This document shows positions 9,267 through 18,701 of a stretch of 64,000 nt of DNA, one piece after another. Made by a program: the position numbers and the translations under genes. Position 1 is the first letter of the stretch; each line of letters begins with the position of its first letter. The notes below the pieces were generated by a model. It did not search any database, was not told the DNA's origin, and was given only the letters and a program-made list of their open reading frames with translations. The stretch is from Dyella psychrodurans (lineage in GTDB: Bacteria; Pseudomonadota; Gammaproteobacteria; Xanthomonadales; Rhodanobacteraceae): the NCBI RefSeq assembly GCF_003363265.1, contig NZ_QRBF01000008.1, positions 4,024-68,023 on the forward strand, written 5' to 3'.

Positions 9267-10508
9267 TTACTTTGCCGCCGCTTTCAAGCGCATCGATTTC
9301 TCGATGTCGGGCAGGAAGATGGCCAGCACGCCGATCAAGGGCAAATACGCGCACAGCGAGTACACGTAATCGATGCCACGCGCATCGGCAACCTGACCGA
9401 GCACGGCAGCGCCAATGCCGCCCATGCCGAAAGCAAAACCGAAGAACAAACCGGAAATCATGCCCACGCGACCGGGAATCAATTCCTGCGCATAAACCAG
9501 GATGGCCGAGAACGCCGACGCGAGAATCAGACCGATCATCACCGACAAGACACTCGTCCAAAACAGATTGGCGTGCGGCAGCGCCAGCGTGAACGGCGCA
9601 ACGCCGAGGATCGATACCCAGATGACCCACTTGCGCCCTACCCGATCGCCTATCGGTCCGCCGATCAACGAACCGGCGGCCACGGCGAAGAGAAACACGA
9701 ACAGATGCACCTGCGCGCTCTGCACCGAGATGCCGAACGTGTGAATCAGGTAGAACGTGAAATAGCTGCTGATGCTGGCCAGGTAGAAATACTTGGAGAA
9801 GATCAGCAGGCCGAGAATCGACAGCGACATGATGACCTTGTTGCGGCTGAGCGTTTCAACGGTCGCATGACGCACGACCTTGCTGCGACTCACATGATGC
9901 AGCCGATACCAGCGACCGACCTGCAACAGCACCACGATCGCCAGCAGCGCGGCCAACGAGAACCATGCCACGCTCCCTTGGCCGTGCGGCACGATGATCC
10001 ATGCCGCCAGCAAAGGCCCCAGCGACGAACCCGCATTGCCGCCCACCTGGAACAGCGATTGCGCCAGACCGTGTTGCCCGCCCGACGCCAGACGCGCCAC
10101 GCGCGACGATTCGGGGTGAAACACCGAGGAACCCGTGCCGACCAGCGCCGCGGCCAGCAACAGCACCTCGAAATTCGGCGCGACAGCGAGCAGCAGCAGG
10201 CCGCACAGCGTGAAACTCATGCCGACCGGCAACGAATAAGGCATCGGTTTGCGATCGGTGATGGTGCCGACCAGCGGCTGCAGCAAGGACGCCGTCACCT
10301 GATACGTCAGCGTGATCAGGCCAATCTGCCCGAACGTCAAATGGAATCCGCTCTTGAGGATCGGATAGATCGCCAGGATCAACGACTGGATCATGTCGTT
10401 GAGCAGATGCGAAAAGCTGATCGCACCCAGGATGGCGTAATCCGTGCGGTGCGCAGGGGCGCTCTGCGCAGACGAAGGCAAGGCAACCGATTCGGCGGAG
10501 TTCTGCAT
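9267..10508 (-). CDS. fsr: MFS transporter, fosmidomycin resistance protein (Fsr) type
   Basis: 413 residues with 12 predicted membrane segments. The N-terminal ILGAISFSHLLNDMIQSLI, then YPILKSGFHLTFGQIGLITL and GSSVFHPESSRVARLASGG, are characteristic of the Fsr subfamily, proton-driven inner-membrane exporters whose E. coli member gives fosmidomycin resistance. The natural substrate is not known. It is divergent from an AraC-type regulator 120 bases away, the usual arrangement for an efflux gene with a dedicated regulator. The 5' leader contains a 7-bp hairpin (10535-10541/10547-10553). Confidence 0.9.
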   Translation of the reverse strand: MQNSAESVALPSSAQSAPAHRTDYAILGAISFSHLLNDMIQSLILAIYPILKSGFHLTFGQIGLITLTYQVTASLLQPLVGTITDRKPMPYSLPVGMSFTLCGLLLLAVAPNFEVLLLAAALVGTGSSVFHPESSRVARLASGGQHGLAQSLFQVGGNAGSSLGPLLAAWIIVPHGQGSVAWFSLAALLAIVVLLQVGRWYRLHHVSRSKVVRHATVETLSRNKVIMSLSILGLLIFSKYFYLASISSYFTFYLIHTFGISVQSAQVHLFVFLFAVAAGSLIGGPIGDRVGRKWVIWVSILGVAPFTLALPHANLFWTSVLSVMIGLILASAFSAILVYAQELIPGRVGMISGLFFGFAFGMGGIGAAVLGQVADARGIDYVYSLCAYLPLIGVLAIFLPDIEKSMRLKAAAK

Positions 10509-10628
10509 GGTCTTCTTTGAGAGGGGAAAGTGAGCGGCAGGATTGCCCTGCCGTGGACGCCACCTTAAAGTACCCGTCTTCGGCCTGCATGCACTACCGG
10601 GTCAAGTTCTGTCGAAATTGGGCCAATC

Positions 10629-11420
10629 GTGAGAAATACCCGCGTCATTGCCTATGAAGACACCCCGCGCGACGTGGTCGCCACGGGCAACGACTACCCC
10701 AATGGCCTGGTTCTGCCCAGCCATACCCACAAGCGCGGCCAGTGCCTGTACGCCATCGTCGGGGTCATGACCGTGACCACCACCGAGGGCGCCTGGGTCG
10801 TTCCTCCGGGCCGCGCGCTGTGGATTCCGGCCGGCGTGGCTCACATGGTGCACATGGGCGGCTCCACCAGCACGCGCAGCGCATACGTCCTTGCCGAAGT
10901 CGCGGCGAAAATCGGTTTGCCGGCGCATTGCACCGTGATCGCCGTTTCCCCTCTGCTGGACGCCCTGCTGTCCGAAGCCGTCGATCTTCCGGCTGAATAC
11001 GCCTTGGGCAGCCGCGACGATCGCCTGATGCGCCTGCTGATCGACGAGATCACCCGGATGCCGTCCCTGCCCTTGAACACCCCTCTGCCCCAGGACCCGC
11101 GCCTGGCGCGGCTTTGCGGCGCACTGATCCAGTCGCCGTCGCTGGAAATCGACATCGACACCATGGCGCACAAGGCCGGCATGAGTCGGCGCAGCTTCAC
11201 GCGCCTGTTTCGCCAACAGACAGGTATGAGTTTCAGCAACTGGCGCCAGCAGGCGTGTCTGCTCGCCGCCTTGGCCAGATTGGGGCGCGGTGAGCCAGTT
11301 ACGCGCGTCGCGATGGAATTGGGCTACAGCAGCACCAGCGCATTCACCGCAGCATTTCGCCGTACGCTAGGTACCGCGCCAAGCCATTATCTGGTAACGC
11401 CAGTCGCAAATGCGGCATGA
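10629..11420 (+). CDS. AraC family regulator with N-terminal cupin
   Basis: 263 residues. The N-terminal half is an AraC-type cupin (LPSHTHKRGQCLYAIVGVMTV, then WVVPPGRALWIPAGVAHMV). The C-terminal half has two helix-turn-helix units (MAHKAGMSRRSFTRLFRQQT, then VAMELGYSSTSAFTAAFRRT). This architecture matches the NimR/YdeC-like group, which usually regulates an adjacent divergent MFS exporter. Here that neighbour is fsr, so control of fsr is the simplest inference. The start is GTG 10629, with only a weak ribosome-binding site. Confidence 0.92.
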   Translation: MRNTRVIAYEDTPRDVVATGNDYPNGLVLPSHTHKRGQCLYAIVGVMTVTTTEGAWVVPPGRALWIPAGVAHMVHMGGSTSTRSAYVLAEVAAKIGLPAHCTVIAVSPLLDALLSEAVDLPAEYALGSRDDRLMRLLIDEITRMPSLPLNTPLPQDPRLARLCGALIQSPSLEIDIDTMAHKAGMSRRSFTRLFRQQTGMSFSNWRQQACLLAALARLGRGEPVTRVAMELGYSSTSAFTAAFRRTLGTAPSHYLVTPVANAA

Positions 11421-11468
11421 TGGCCCACCGGCAGGTGTCATACCTGTGTCAACGCCCTGCCAGAGGAT

Positions 11469-13706
11469 GTGAACGCTGTGCCCGCCCCTACGGTTGAGGC
11501 GTCGACATCCACAAGCCACCCGGATGGTGCACCGATGAACAAACACAACGACCTGGACACGGTGCTTGCTGCCAGTGCAGCAATCGAAACAGCCGAAACC
11601 GTGCAGGCGCCCGCGCCGCCGGTTGTCGATCTCAGCGACAAGTCGTATTACATCCATCGCGAGCTGTCCCAGCTGCAGTTCAACAACCGCGTACTGGAAC
11701 AGGCGCTGGACGAACGCACGCCGTTGCTGGAGCGGTTGAAGTTCCTGCTGATCTTCTCCAGCAACATGGACGAGTTTTTCGAGATCCGCGCTGCCGGCCT
11801 CAAGAGCCAGCTCGAATTCGGCCATGAAATCGTGGGGCCGGATGGCATTCCGCCCAAGCAGGCGCTGGCCGAGATCAGCGAAATCGCACATCGCCAGATC
11901 GCGCGTCAGTACTCCATCCTCAACGAACGCCTGTTGCCGGAGTTGGACCGGCACGGCATCCGCATCGTGCGGCGCGAAAGCTGGAGCTCGGCGCAGAAGC
12001 GCTGGGTGCAACGCTATTTCCGCCAGGAAGTGGCGCCGATGATGACGCCGATCGGACTGGACCCCACGCATCCGTTTCCGTTGCTGGTCAACAAGAGCCT
12101 GAACTTCATCGTGGAACTGGAAGGCGTGGACGCCTTCGGACGCGACTCGGGCCTGGCGATTCTGCCGGCGCCGCGCGTGCTCCCGCGCATCATCCGCCTG
12201 CCGGAAGAGGTGTGCGAAGGCGGCGAGAACCACGTGCTGCTTTCGTCCATCATTCACGCGCATGCCGAGGAATTGTTCCCGGGCATGGAAGTGCGCGGTT
12301 GCTATCAGTTCCGTCTCACGCGCAACGCCGACCTGACCATCGACCCGGAAGAAATGGACGATCTCGCGCGCGCCTTGCGCGGCGAACTGTCCTCGCGCCG
12401 CTTCGGCGATGCGGTTCGATTGGAAGTGGCCGACAACTGCCCGAAAACGCTCACCGATTACCTGCTCAAGCAATTCGGGCTCTCCGAAGCGGAACTCTAC
12501 GAAGTCAACGGCCCCGTGAACCTCACGCGCCTGTTCGGCATCGTCAGCCGCAGCCACAACCCGCAGTTGCTATACCCGCCTTTCGTACCCGCCATCCCCA
12601 AGGCGCTCAAGAAAGCCGAGGACATGTTCCAGGTCATCAGCAAGCAGGACGTACTGCTGATGCACCCGTATGAATCCTTCGCGCCCGTGGTGGATCTTGT
12701 GCGCCAGGCCGCGAAAGATCCCGCCGTGCTTACCATCGAGCAGACGCTCTATCGTACCGGCGCCACGTCCGAAATCGTCGATGCGCTGGTGGAAGCGGCG
12801 CGTGCCGGCAAGGAAGTGATCGCCGTGGTGGAACTGCGCGCGCGCTTCGACGAGGAATCCAACCTGAGCCTTGCCACCCGCCTGCAACAGGCCGGCGCGG
12901 TGGTCATCTACGGTGTGGTCGATGTGAAGACCCACGCCAAGCTGATGCTGATCCAGCGCCGCGAAGGCGAGAAGCTGCAACGCTACGCGCACCTGGGCAC
13001 CGGCAACTACCACAGCGGCAACGCGCGCCTGTACACCGACTACAGCCTGCTGACGTCCGACGCCGCCCTGTGCGAAGACGTACACAAGCTCTTCAGCCAG
13101 CTGACCGGCATGGGCAAGCTGCTGAAGATGAAGAAGGTGCTGCATGCGCCCTTCACCCTGAAGAAGTCGCTGCTCGACATGATCGCGCAGGAAACCGCGC
13201 ACGCCGAAGCGGGCAAGCCTGCATACATGATCATCAAGGTGAATGCGCTTACCGATGCGAAGATGATCCGGGCGTTCTACAAGGCCAGCATCGCGGGCGT
13301 GAAAATCGACCTGCTGGTGCGCGGCACGTGCTGCCTGCGTCCGGGCATTCCCGGTGTATCGCAGAACATTCGCGTGCGCTCCATCGTCGGCCGTTTCCTC
13401 GAACACAGCCGCGTGTACTGGTTCGCCAACGACGGCGACGAGCGCATGTATCTGGCCAGTGCCGACCTGATGGAACGCAACCTGGATCGTCGCGTGGAAA
13501 CCGGTTTTCCGATCGAGGACCGCAAACTGCGCCAGCGCATCCGCAAGGAGCTGGACGTGTACCTGTCCGACAACACCACGGCGTGGGAATTGCAGCCGGA
13601 TGGCAACTACGCGCGCCTGCATCCGACCGACGCGCATTCGCCGCACGATGTGCAGCAGCAACTGCTGGAAAAATATTGTGGCGCAGGAGCGGCTGCCGCG
13701 CGTTAA
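11469..13706 (+). CDS. ppk1: Polyphosphate kinase 1
   Basis: PPK1 reversibly transfers the ATP gamma-phosphate onto polyphosphate at the inner membrane. Recognisable parts are the N-terminal helical domain (HRELSQLQFNNRVLEQA), SSNMDEFFEIR, HPYESF and the two phospholipase-D-like histidine motifs: His508 in AHLGTGNYHSGNARLYTDYS (equivalent to E. coli His435, the phosphorylated residue) and His646 in LEHSRVYWF. Up to 55 residues precede the conserved start, rich in Ala, Thr and Pro. GTG 11469 sits too close to the AGAGGA at 11462-11467, so GTG 11478 or ATG 11535 may be the true start. Eight bases separate it from a convergent FMN reductase gene. Confidence 0.96.
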   Translation: MNAVPAPTVEASTSTSHPDGAPMNKHNDLDTVLAASAAIETAETVQAPAPPVVDLSDKSYYIHRELSQLQFNNRVLEQALDERTPLLERLKFLLIFSSNMDEFFEIRAAGLKSQLEFGHEIVGPDGIPPKQALAEISEIAHRQIARQYSILNERLLPELDRHGIRIVRRESWSSAQKRWVQRYFRQEVAPMMTPIGLDPTHPFPLLVNKSLNFIVELEGVDAFGRDSGLAILPAPRVLPRIIRLPEEVCEGGENHVLLSSIIHAHAEELFPGMEVRGCYQFRLTRNADLTIDPEEMDDLARALRGELSSRRFGDAVRLEVADNCPKTLTDYLLKQFGLSEAELYEVNGPVNLTRLFGIVSRSHNPQLLYPPFVPAIPKALKKAEDMFQVISKQDVLLMHPYESFAPVVDLVRQAAKDPAVLTIEQTLYRTGATSEIVDALVEAARAGKEVIAVVELRARFDEESNLSLATRLQQAGAVVIYGVVDVKTHAKLMLIQRREGEKLQRYAHLGTGNYHSGNARLYTDYSLLTSDAALCEDVHKLFSQLTGMGKLLKMKKVLHAPFTLKKSLLDMIAQETAHAEAGKPAYMIIKVNALTDAKMIRAFYKASIAGVKIDLLVRGTCCLRPGIPGVSQNIRVRSIVGRFLEHSRVYWFANDGDERMYLASADLMERNLDRRVETGFPIEDRKLRQRIRKELDVYLSDNTTAWELQPDGNYARLHPTDAHSPHDVQQQLLEKYCGAGAAAAR

Positions 13707-13714
13707 TCAAGACC

Positions 13715-14266
13715 TTACAGTTGCTTGTGCAACCAGGCGACATAGCGATCGACAAAACGCTGCAGAAACTTCTGGGTGCTCTCGACGCTTATGTGGCCTT
13801 GTTCATCGATAAGCCCGTCGCTGAACTTGAAAAAAACCTCGGGCTGCGGAAGCACTACCACATCCAGGTAAGCCAGCACATTGCGCAGGTGCTGTTGCGC
13901 CATGGCACTGCCGGTTGTACCGACTGAAGTACCGATAACCGCGCCCGGTTTCCCCGCGAATGCATTGCTGCCATACGGGCGCGATGCCACATCCACGGCA
14001 TTCTTCAGCACACCGGGGATGGATCGGTTGTACTCGGGCGTCACGAACAACAATGCATCGGCCGCCTTGATCTGCTGCTTCAACTGTTGGCAGACAGGCG
14101 GGTAGTCATGATCGAACTCCTGGTTGTAGAGCGGCAAGTCATCGATTCGGACGTGCTCAAACGAAAGCTCTGCCGGCGCCAATCGCTCCACGGCATACGC
14201 GAGCCGGCGGTTGAACGACTCCTTGCGCAGACTGCCGATCAACACCGCCACCTTGATGGATGCCAT
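13715..14266 (-). CDS. NADPH-dependent FMN reductase (ChrR/YieF-like)
   Basis: 183 residues of the flavodoxin-like NADPH-dependent FMN reductase family, small cytosolic flavoproteins that reduce quinones, chromate or azo compounds. Motifs seen are VLIGSLRKESFNRRLA (phosphate-binding loop), FVTPEYNRSIPGVLKNAVD and GKPGAVIGTSVGTTGSAM. ATG 14266 is chosen over the upstream extension because GGGAGG precedes it and the fold begins there. The physiological substrate is unknown; quinone reduction under oxidative stress is the usual proposal. Confidence 0.92.
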   Translation of the reverse strand: MASIKVAVLIGSLRKESFNRRLAYAVERLAPAELSFEHVRIDDLPLYNQEFDHDYPPVCQQLKQQIKAADALLFVTPEYNRSIPGVLKNAVDVASRPYGSNAFAGKPGAVIGTSVGTTGSAMAQQHLRNVLAYLDVVVLPQPEVFFKFSDGLIDEQGHISVESTQKFLQRFVDRYVAWLHKQL

Positions 14267-14383
14267 AGCCCCTCCCTTGTCATGAATCTGACCCAATCGG
14301 TCACACCCGGTCACAGCCAGACAGGACGATGCACTAACCTTGCGTAAATCGGCGTAAAAGAGCTACCCGCGCAATTTTTGCAG

Positions 14384-14400
14384 TTGGCACGCCCCCTGCT
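14384..14400 (+). promoter_or_regulatory. Candidate sigma-54 promoter for the diguanylate cyclase gene
   Basis: TTGGCACG, four C residues, then CTGCT closely matches the sigma-54 -24/-12 consensus. GG lies at 14386-14387 and GC at 14398-14399, exactly 12 bases apart. The start site would be near 14411, leaving a leader of about 160 bases that contains a 7-bp hairpin (14466-14472/14481-14487). The rest of the 305-base gap (14267-14571) shows no gene. Confidence 0.6.
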
Positions 14401-14571
14401 TGAGGTTATGCATATTCATGACCGTGCGTTCCTTTCCTTCCTGCGAAGTCCAAAAATGAAGGTGCCGTCGGTGATCGCAAACCGACGATTACGCAGACGG
14501 GTTCAGGGCGAGCGGATTCGGGTCGCGCGCGACGCATAAGCGCACGACCGCTTCAGTAACGAGGGGCTGAG

Positions 14572-16329
14572 GTGACTGAGGACGTTTTACCGAAGGGATG
14601 GCGTGGGCGCAGGTGGCTATTGGCCGCCTTGCCGTTGGTGTGGCTGCTCTGGCTTTCGCTGGTGCACGCAAGCACCGGCGCGAACCTTCGCGGCGCGTGG
14701 CGCGAAGCCGCTCGTGGCGACACGCCGGCAGCGATCCTCAAGGCTTTCCACGACGGCGTGCTCAAACCCTTCAATCCATCTCTGCTGCAACGATTTCCAC
14801 GCGACGCGCTAGGCAGTTGGGTAGTGCTCGAGCCAACCAGTCCCGAGTCGGGCCAGGATCGCGTGCTTTCGATCTACCCTGAGCCCATGGGCTCGATCAC
14901 GTTGTACGGCGACAACGGGCCAATCCGCACGCTGGCGCTCGACGACTTCACTGCCCCGTTGCATGGACATGGCCGGCTCGCCTTTCGCCTGACCTCCGGC
15001 AGCGGCGGAGCAGAGCCCATTCTGCTTAAGTTCGAACATAGCGACATGCTCTCTGCGCCCGAGCGTTTCGAACTGCAGAACCTCGACGATTACCTGCAGC
15101 AAGATTCCAACTGGCTGGCATTCGCCACGGCATGCTTCGCCGTGATGGTGGCGATGGCGCTGATGGCGCTGTGTTTCGCGATCATGCTTCGCGACATGAC
15201 GTTCGCCTGGTACACCGGTTACATGCTCTGCTATGCCGTGGTGCAGAGCATCCAGACAGGTTTCCTGTTCCATCCGTTGGGATTGAGTTGGCTTGCCGGA
15301 TCGGAATGGCTGGTGGGCAGTTCGGCGGTAGCGCTTTCGGTCTCCTTCGCCGCGCTCTTCATCAACCGCTTCTGCGATCTGCAGCGTCATGCGCCCGCCT
15401 TGCGCGTGTCCATCATTGCGCTTGGCTTTGCGATGCCGCTGATCGTGATTCTCCGCTGCAGCCAGGTGCCCGCATTGGTCCTCATGGCGCAGACGCTGGT
15501 CAACCCGGTACTGATCATCGGCGCTTTCCTCTTGCTGTTCACGGCATTGGTGGCGGCGGCGCGCGGCTCGCGCCAGGCCTGGTTCTTCCTGGTCGGCTGG
15601 ACGCCGCTGCTGGTGCTGACGGCGATGACCAGTGCACAGGTTACGGGCGCATTGCCCAGTCTCGACTGGCTCAACGACGCAAGTATCGCCATGGGCGCCT
15701 TCGAAGCCATTGTGCTGTCGCTGGGCCTGGCCGACCGCGCATTGACCATGCGCCGCGATCGCGATTCCGTACGCGTGCTGGCCGACCGCGACGCACTCAC
15801 CAACCTGCTCAACCGTCGTGCATGGACCGAAGCGGCCAACAGCATGCTGGCCGAAGCCATCGATAAAGGACTGCCGATCGCGCTGTTGTTCCTGGACCTG
15901 GATCACTTCAAGGTGCTCAACGACCGGCAAGGCCATGCCGCAGGCGATCGCGCGCTGGTGACCGTGTCGGAAGTGCTGAGCACGGAACTTCGTCCCAACG
16001 ATCTACTGGGGCGTTACGGCGGCGAGGAATTCGTGGCGATGCTTCATGGCGTGAACCAGGAGCAGGCCGTGCAGGTGGCTACCCGCTTGTGCAGGCGCGT
16101 GCATCGCTTGGAAATCCCGGTCGATCAGAGCGACCTGTTCCTCAGCGTGAGCATCGGCCTGGCGATGCGCAGCATGGGCGACACGCTGGAAACGCTGGTC
16201 GAGCGCGCCGATCAGGCGATGTATTACGTCAAGCTCAACGGCCGCAACCAGGTGCATACGTTCGAGCGGCGCGCGGACATGGTGGGTACATCGTACAAGT
16301 CGCGTCCGGCGAACGAGTCCGGACGCTGA
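14572..16329 (+). CDS. Membrane diguanylate cyclase (7TM-DISM sensor + GGDEF)
   Basis: 585 residues. An N-terminal membrane anchor (about 15-35) is followed by an extracytoplasmic region to about residue 180, a block of roughly seven hydrophobic helices (180-390) of the 7TMR-DISM type, and a C-terminal GGDEF domain from about 405 (RDALTNLLNRRAW). The active site reads GGEEF (483-487) and an RPND inhibitory I-site lies exactly five residues before it. The enzyme should therefore make cyclic di-GMP and be product-inhibited. Translation starts at GTG 14572 behind GAGGGGCTGAG. The upstream sigma-54 match suggests activation by an enhancer-binding protein. Confidence 0.93.
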   Translation: MTEDVLPKGWRGRRWLLAALPLVWLLWLSLVHASTGANLRGAWREAARGDTPAAILKAFHDGVLKPFNPSLLQRFPRDALGSWVVLEPTSPESGQDRVLSIYPEPMGSITLYGDNGPIRTLALDDFTAPLHGHGRLAFRLTSGSGGAEPILLKFEHSDMLSAPERFELQNLDDYLQQDSNWLAFATACFAVMVAMALMALCFAIMLRDMTFAWYTGYMLCYAVVQSIQTGFLFHPLGLSWLAGSEWLVGSSAVALSVSFAALFINRFCDLQRHAPALRVSIIALGFAMPLIVILRCSQVPALVLMAQTLVNPVLIIGAFLLLFTALVAAARGSRQAWFFLVGWTPLLVLTAMTSAQVTGALPSLDWLNDASIAMGAFEAIVLSLGLADRALTMRRDRDSVRVLADRDALTNLLNRRAWTEAANSMLAEAIDKGLPIALLFLDLDHFKVLNDRQGHAAGDRALVTVSEVLSTELRPNDLLGRYGGEEFVAMLHGVNQEQAVQVATRLCRRVHRLEIPVDQSDLFLSVSIGLAMRSMGDTLETLVERADQAMYYVKLNGRNQVHTFERRADMVGTSYKSRPANESGR

Positions 16330-16366
16330 AGCCATCCCTCCGCATCACGGCGAGAGAGATGGCTTC
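16327..16366. terminator. Possible bidirectional hairpin between convergent genes
   Basis: The 10-base arms TGAAGCCATC (16327-16336, including the cyclase stop codon) and GATGGCTTCA (16357/16358-16366) pair across a loop of about 21 bases, between the cyclase and the convergent E1 gene. There is no clear T-run, so termination is only a suggestion. Confidence 0.4.
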
Positions 16367-16378
16367 AAATCGCTGCAC

Positions 16379-18652
16379 TTATTTGCGCGCAGCAAGCTTG
16401 TGCGCGGCAGCGACGACTTCCGCATCACCCGGCAACACGAGGAACGCGGCACCCGCCAGCGGCGTGTAGGTATCCGCACCCACGACGCGCTCCAGCGGCG
16501 TGCTGCCAAGACCTGCTTCGACGATCGCGGTGATGACACCCTCGCCCACGCCGGCGCTCTTGCGCCCTTCATCCAGCACGATGATGCGCTTGGCGCTCTT
16601 CGCCTGCGCGGCGATGAACGCGTCGTTGAGCGGCGCCAGCCAGCGCAGATCGACCACGCGGGTTTTCCAACCCAGATCCTTCTGGATGGTGCGCGCGGAA
16701 CGCAACGCCATCGGCACGCCGTTGCCAAAGGTGAAGATCACCAGATCGTCGGCACCGGCCTCGTAGACGCGGCCTTCGCCCAATGGCATCGCTTCGCCCG
16801 GCGCGGGATAGGCAAACTGCCACTGTCCGTCGCCGGCTTCGTAGAGATCCTTGGCCATGTACAACGCAATCGGTTCCAGATACGCGCAGACACGACCATC
16901 CACCTTGGCCAACGCCATCAGCGTGCGCAGCATGGTGGCTGCATCGTCGCCGCGGCTGGGGCAACCTACGACAAGACCCGGAATGTCGCGAAGTGCGGTA
17001 ATCGAGTTGTCGTTGTGGAAGTGCCCGCCGAAACCGCGCTGATAGCCCAGCGATGCCATGCGCATCACCAGCGGATTGCGATACTGGTTGTTCGAGAAGA
17101 ATTGCAGCGATGCCGCTTCGCCGCGGATCTGGTCGCAGGCGTTGTGGAAATACGCCAGGTACTGGATCTCCGGGATCGGCAGCATGCCCATGTTGGCGTA
17201 GCCCTGGGCCAGGCCGAGGATCACGGTTTCGTCGAGCAGCGTGTTGAACACGCGGTTGCCCTTGAAGGTTTTGAACAGCCCCTTGGTGACGGTATACACG
17301 CCACCCTTCTGCGCGACGTCCTCGCCGAACAGCAGCGTTTCCGGATATTTGGCCATCACATCGTGCAAGGCCTGGTTGATCTGGATCGCGAGGTGGCGTG
17401 GCGGCTGCTTCTCCGGAAGCTTGTCTTCGCCGCCGAACACGGCGATGCGCTTGTCGTTGTAATCGGCGCGCTCTGCTTCCGCCTTCACCTTGGCGGGCGT
17501 GTACGGTGCCAACGGTGCCATCACGTCGTCCAAGCGTTCGAGCTTGGGACGACGATCCGCTTCCTCGGCCGCGGCAAAGCAGCGCTTGCGAGTGGCTTCG
17601 TTGAGCGCCAGCAATGCATCCTTGGTGAAGAGACCGGACTCCAGCGCAATCGCAGCCGAACGCAGCAGGGGATCGGAGGCCTCGACGGCAACGAGTTCTT
17701 CGATGCTGCGCCACTCGATTTCGAAATCGGTGCCCGCGTGACCCATGATGCGAGTGGTCTTCAAGTGCAGGAAGGTCGGGCGACGCGTGCTGCGGCAGTG
17801 ATCCACCGCGCGCTGCACCTGCGCATAACCTTCGGCCAGATCCAGGCCATCGGCAAAGAAGTAGTCGAGATCCGGGCGATGCTGGAAGTTATTGGCGACC
17901 CAGCCGCTGGGCGTCTTCACCGAAATGCCAATGCCGTTGTCTTCGCACACGAACAACACCGGTGCCGGCAACTTCTGATAGGCCGTCCAGGAGGCCGCGT
18001 TGAACGCCGTCTGCGCTGTGGCGTGATTGCTGGACGCGTCGCCGAAGGAACAGATGGCGATGGAGTCATTCGGAATCGGCAGCGTGTGGCCGATGCGCCG
18101 CGCCTGCTCGATGGCGACAGCAGTGCCGAACGCCTTGGGCAGATGCGAAGCGATGGTGGACGTCTGCGGCAACACCCAAAGCGGCTTGCTGCCCCACACC
18201 TTGTGGCGTCCGCCGGATGCCGGATCTTCCTTGCTGGCGGCGAAGGACAGCGCCGAATCCATCACCGGGTCCATGCCCGGCAGCTTGCGGAAACGCTCGG
18301 CCATGAAACCGCCGGAGCGGTAATGCAGGAAGGCCGGATCGGTGTGCCGCGTGAGACGCGCGACCATCGCATTGCCTTCGTGACCGGAGCTGCCGATGGT
18401 GTAGAACACTTTGTTCTGCACGCGCAGCACGCGCGCCATCAGGTCGAGGTGACGCGAGATCAGCTGCGACTCGAGCAGTTCCCGGAATCCCTGCGCGTCG
18501 AGCGCGCTGCCCGGCAGGATCGGATCGTGCTCGCGCGGCTTGGCGTGCACGTCGCCATGCCATTGCTGCACGAACTCGACGAAGTTCTGATCGACGATTT
18601 CGGCGCGGTTGAAGCCTTTATGACGTGCGGCGATAGGTTGCGTGCTGGACAT
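16379..18652 (-). CDS. Thiamine-diphosphate-dependent 2-oxoacid dehydrogenase E1, alpha and beta fused
   Basis: 757 residues joining both E1 subunits in one chain. The alpha-like half (about 50-400) has the TPP/Mg signature as GDASSN (204-209) with EDN (237-239) and GSSGHEGNAMVA near the start. The beta-like half begins near 419 (HLAIQINQALHDVMAKYPE) with LFGEDVAQKGGVYTVTKGL and RVVDLRWLAPLN. E1 decarboxylates a 2-oxoacid and passes the acyl group to a lipoyl E2, but no E2 or E3 gene lies nearby. The branched-chain E1 family is the closest by motif. It lies downstream of gcdH and a GNAT gene on the same strand with 42-50-base gaps. ATG 18652 starts the homologous region. Confidence 0.88.
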   Translation of the reverse strand: MSSTQPIAARHKGFNRAEIVDQNFVEFVQQWHGDVHAKPREHDPILPGSALDAQGFRELLESQLISRHLDLMARVLRVQNKVFYTIGSSGHEGNAMVARLTRHTDPAFLHYRSGGFMAERFRKLPGMDPVMDSALSFAASKEDPASGGRHKVWGSKPLWVLPQTSTIASHLPKAFGTAVAIEQARRIGHTLPIPNDSIAICSFGDASSNHATAQTAFNAASWTAYQKLPAPVLFVCEDNGIGISVKTPSGWVANNFQHRPDLDYFFADGLDLAEGYAQVQRAVDHCRSTRRPTFLHLKTTRIMGHAGTDFEIEWRSIEELVAVEASDPLLRSAAIALESGLFTKDALLALNEATRKRCFAAAEEADRRPKLERLDDVMAPLAPYTPAKVKAEAERADYNDKRIAVFGGEDKLPEKQPPRHLAIQINQALHDVMAKYPETLLFGEDVAQKGGVYTVTKGLFKTFKGNRVFNTLLDETVILGLAQGYANMGMLPIPEIQYLAYFHNACDQIRGEAASLQFFSNNQYRNPLVMRMASLGYQRGFGGHFHNDNSITALRDIPGLVVGCPSRGDDAATMLRTLMALAKVDGRVCAYLEPIALYMAKDLYEAGDGQWQFAYPAPGEAMPLGEGRVYEAGADDLVIFTFGNGVPMALRSARTIQKDLGWKTRVVDLRWLAPLNDAFIAAQAKSAKRIIVLDEGRKSAGVGEGVITAIVEAGLGSTPLERVVGADTYTPLAGAAFLVLPGDAEVVAAAHKLAARK

Positions 18653-18701
18653 GATGGTTTCGACGATGAGAGTTGAATTAAGAGTCGGATGAAGGCGGCG
18701 C

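Noticed and set aside
14401-14571. Cyclic di-GMP riboswitch in the leader of the diguanylate cyclase gene
   Set aside because: Only one short hairpin is visible; the conserved two-helix GEMM core could not be found.
16400-18676. A 758-codon plus-strand open frame opposite the fused E1 gene
   Set aside because: Antisense shadow of a gene with strong TPP-enzyme motifs; no recognisable domain of its own.
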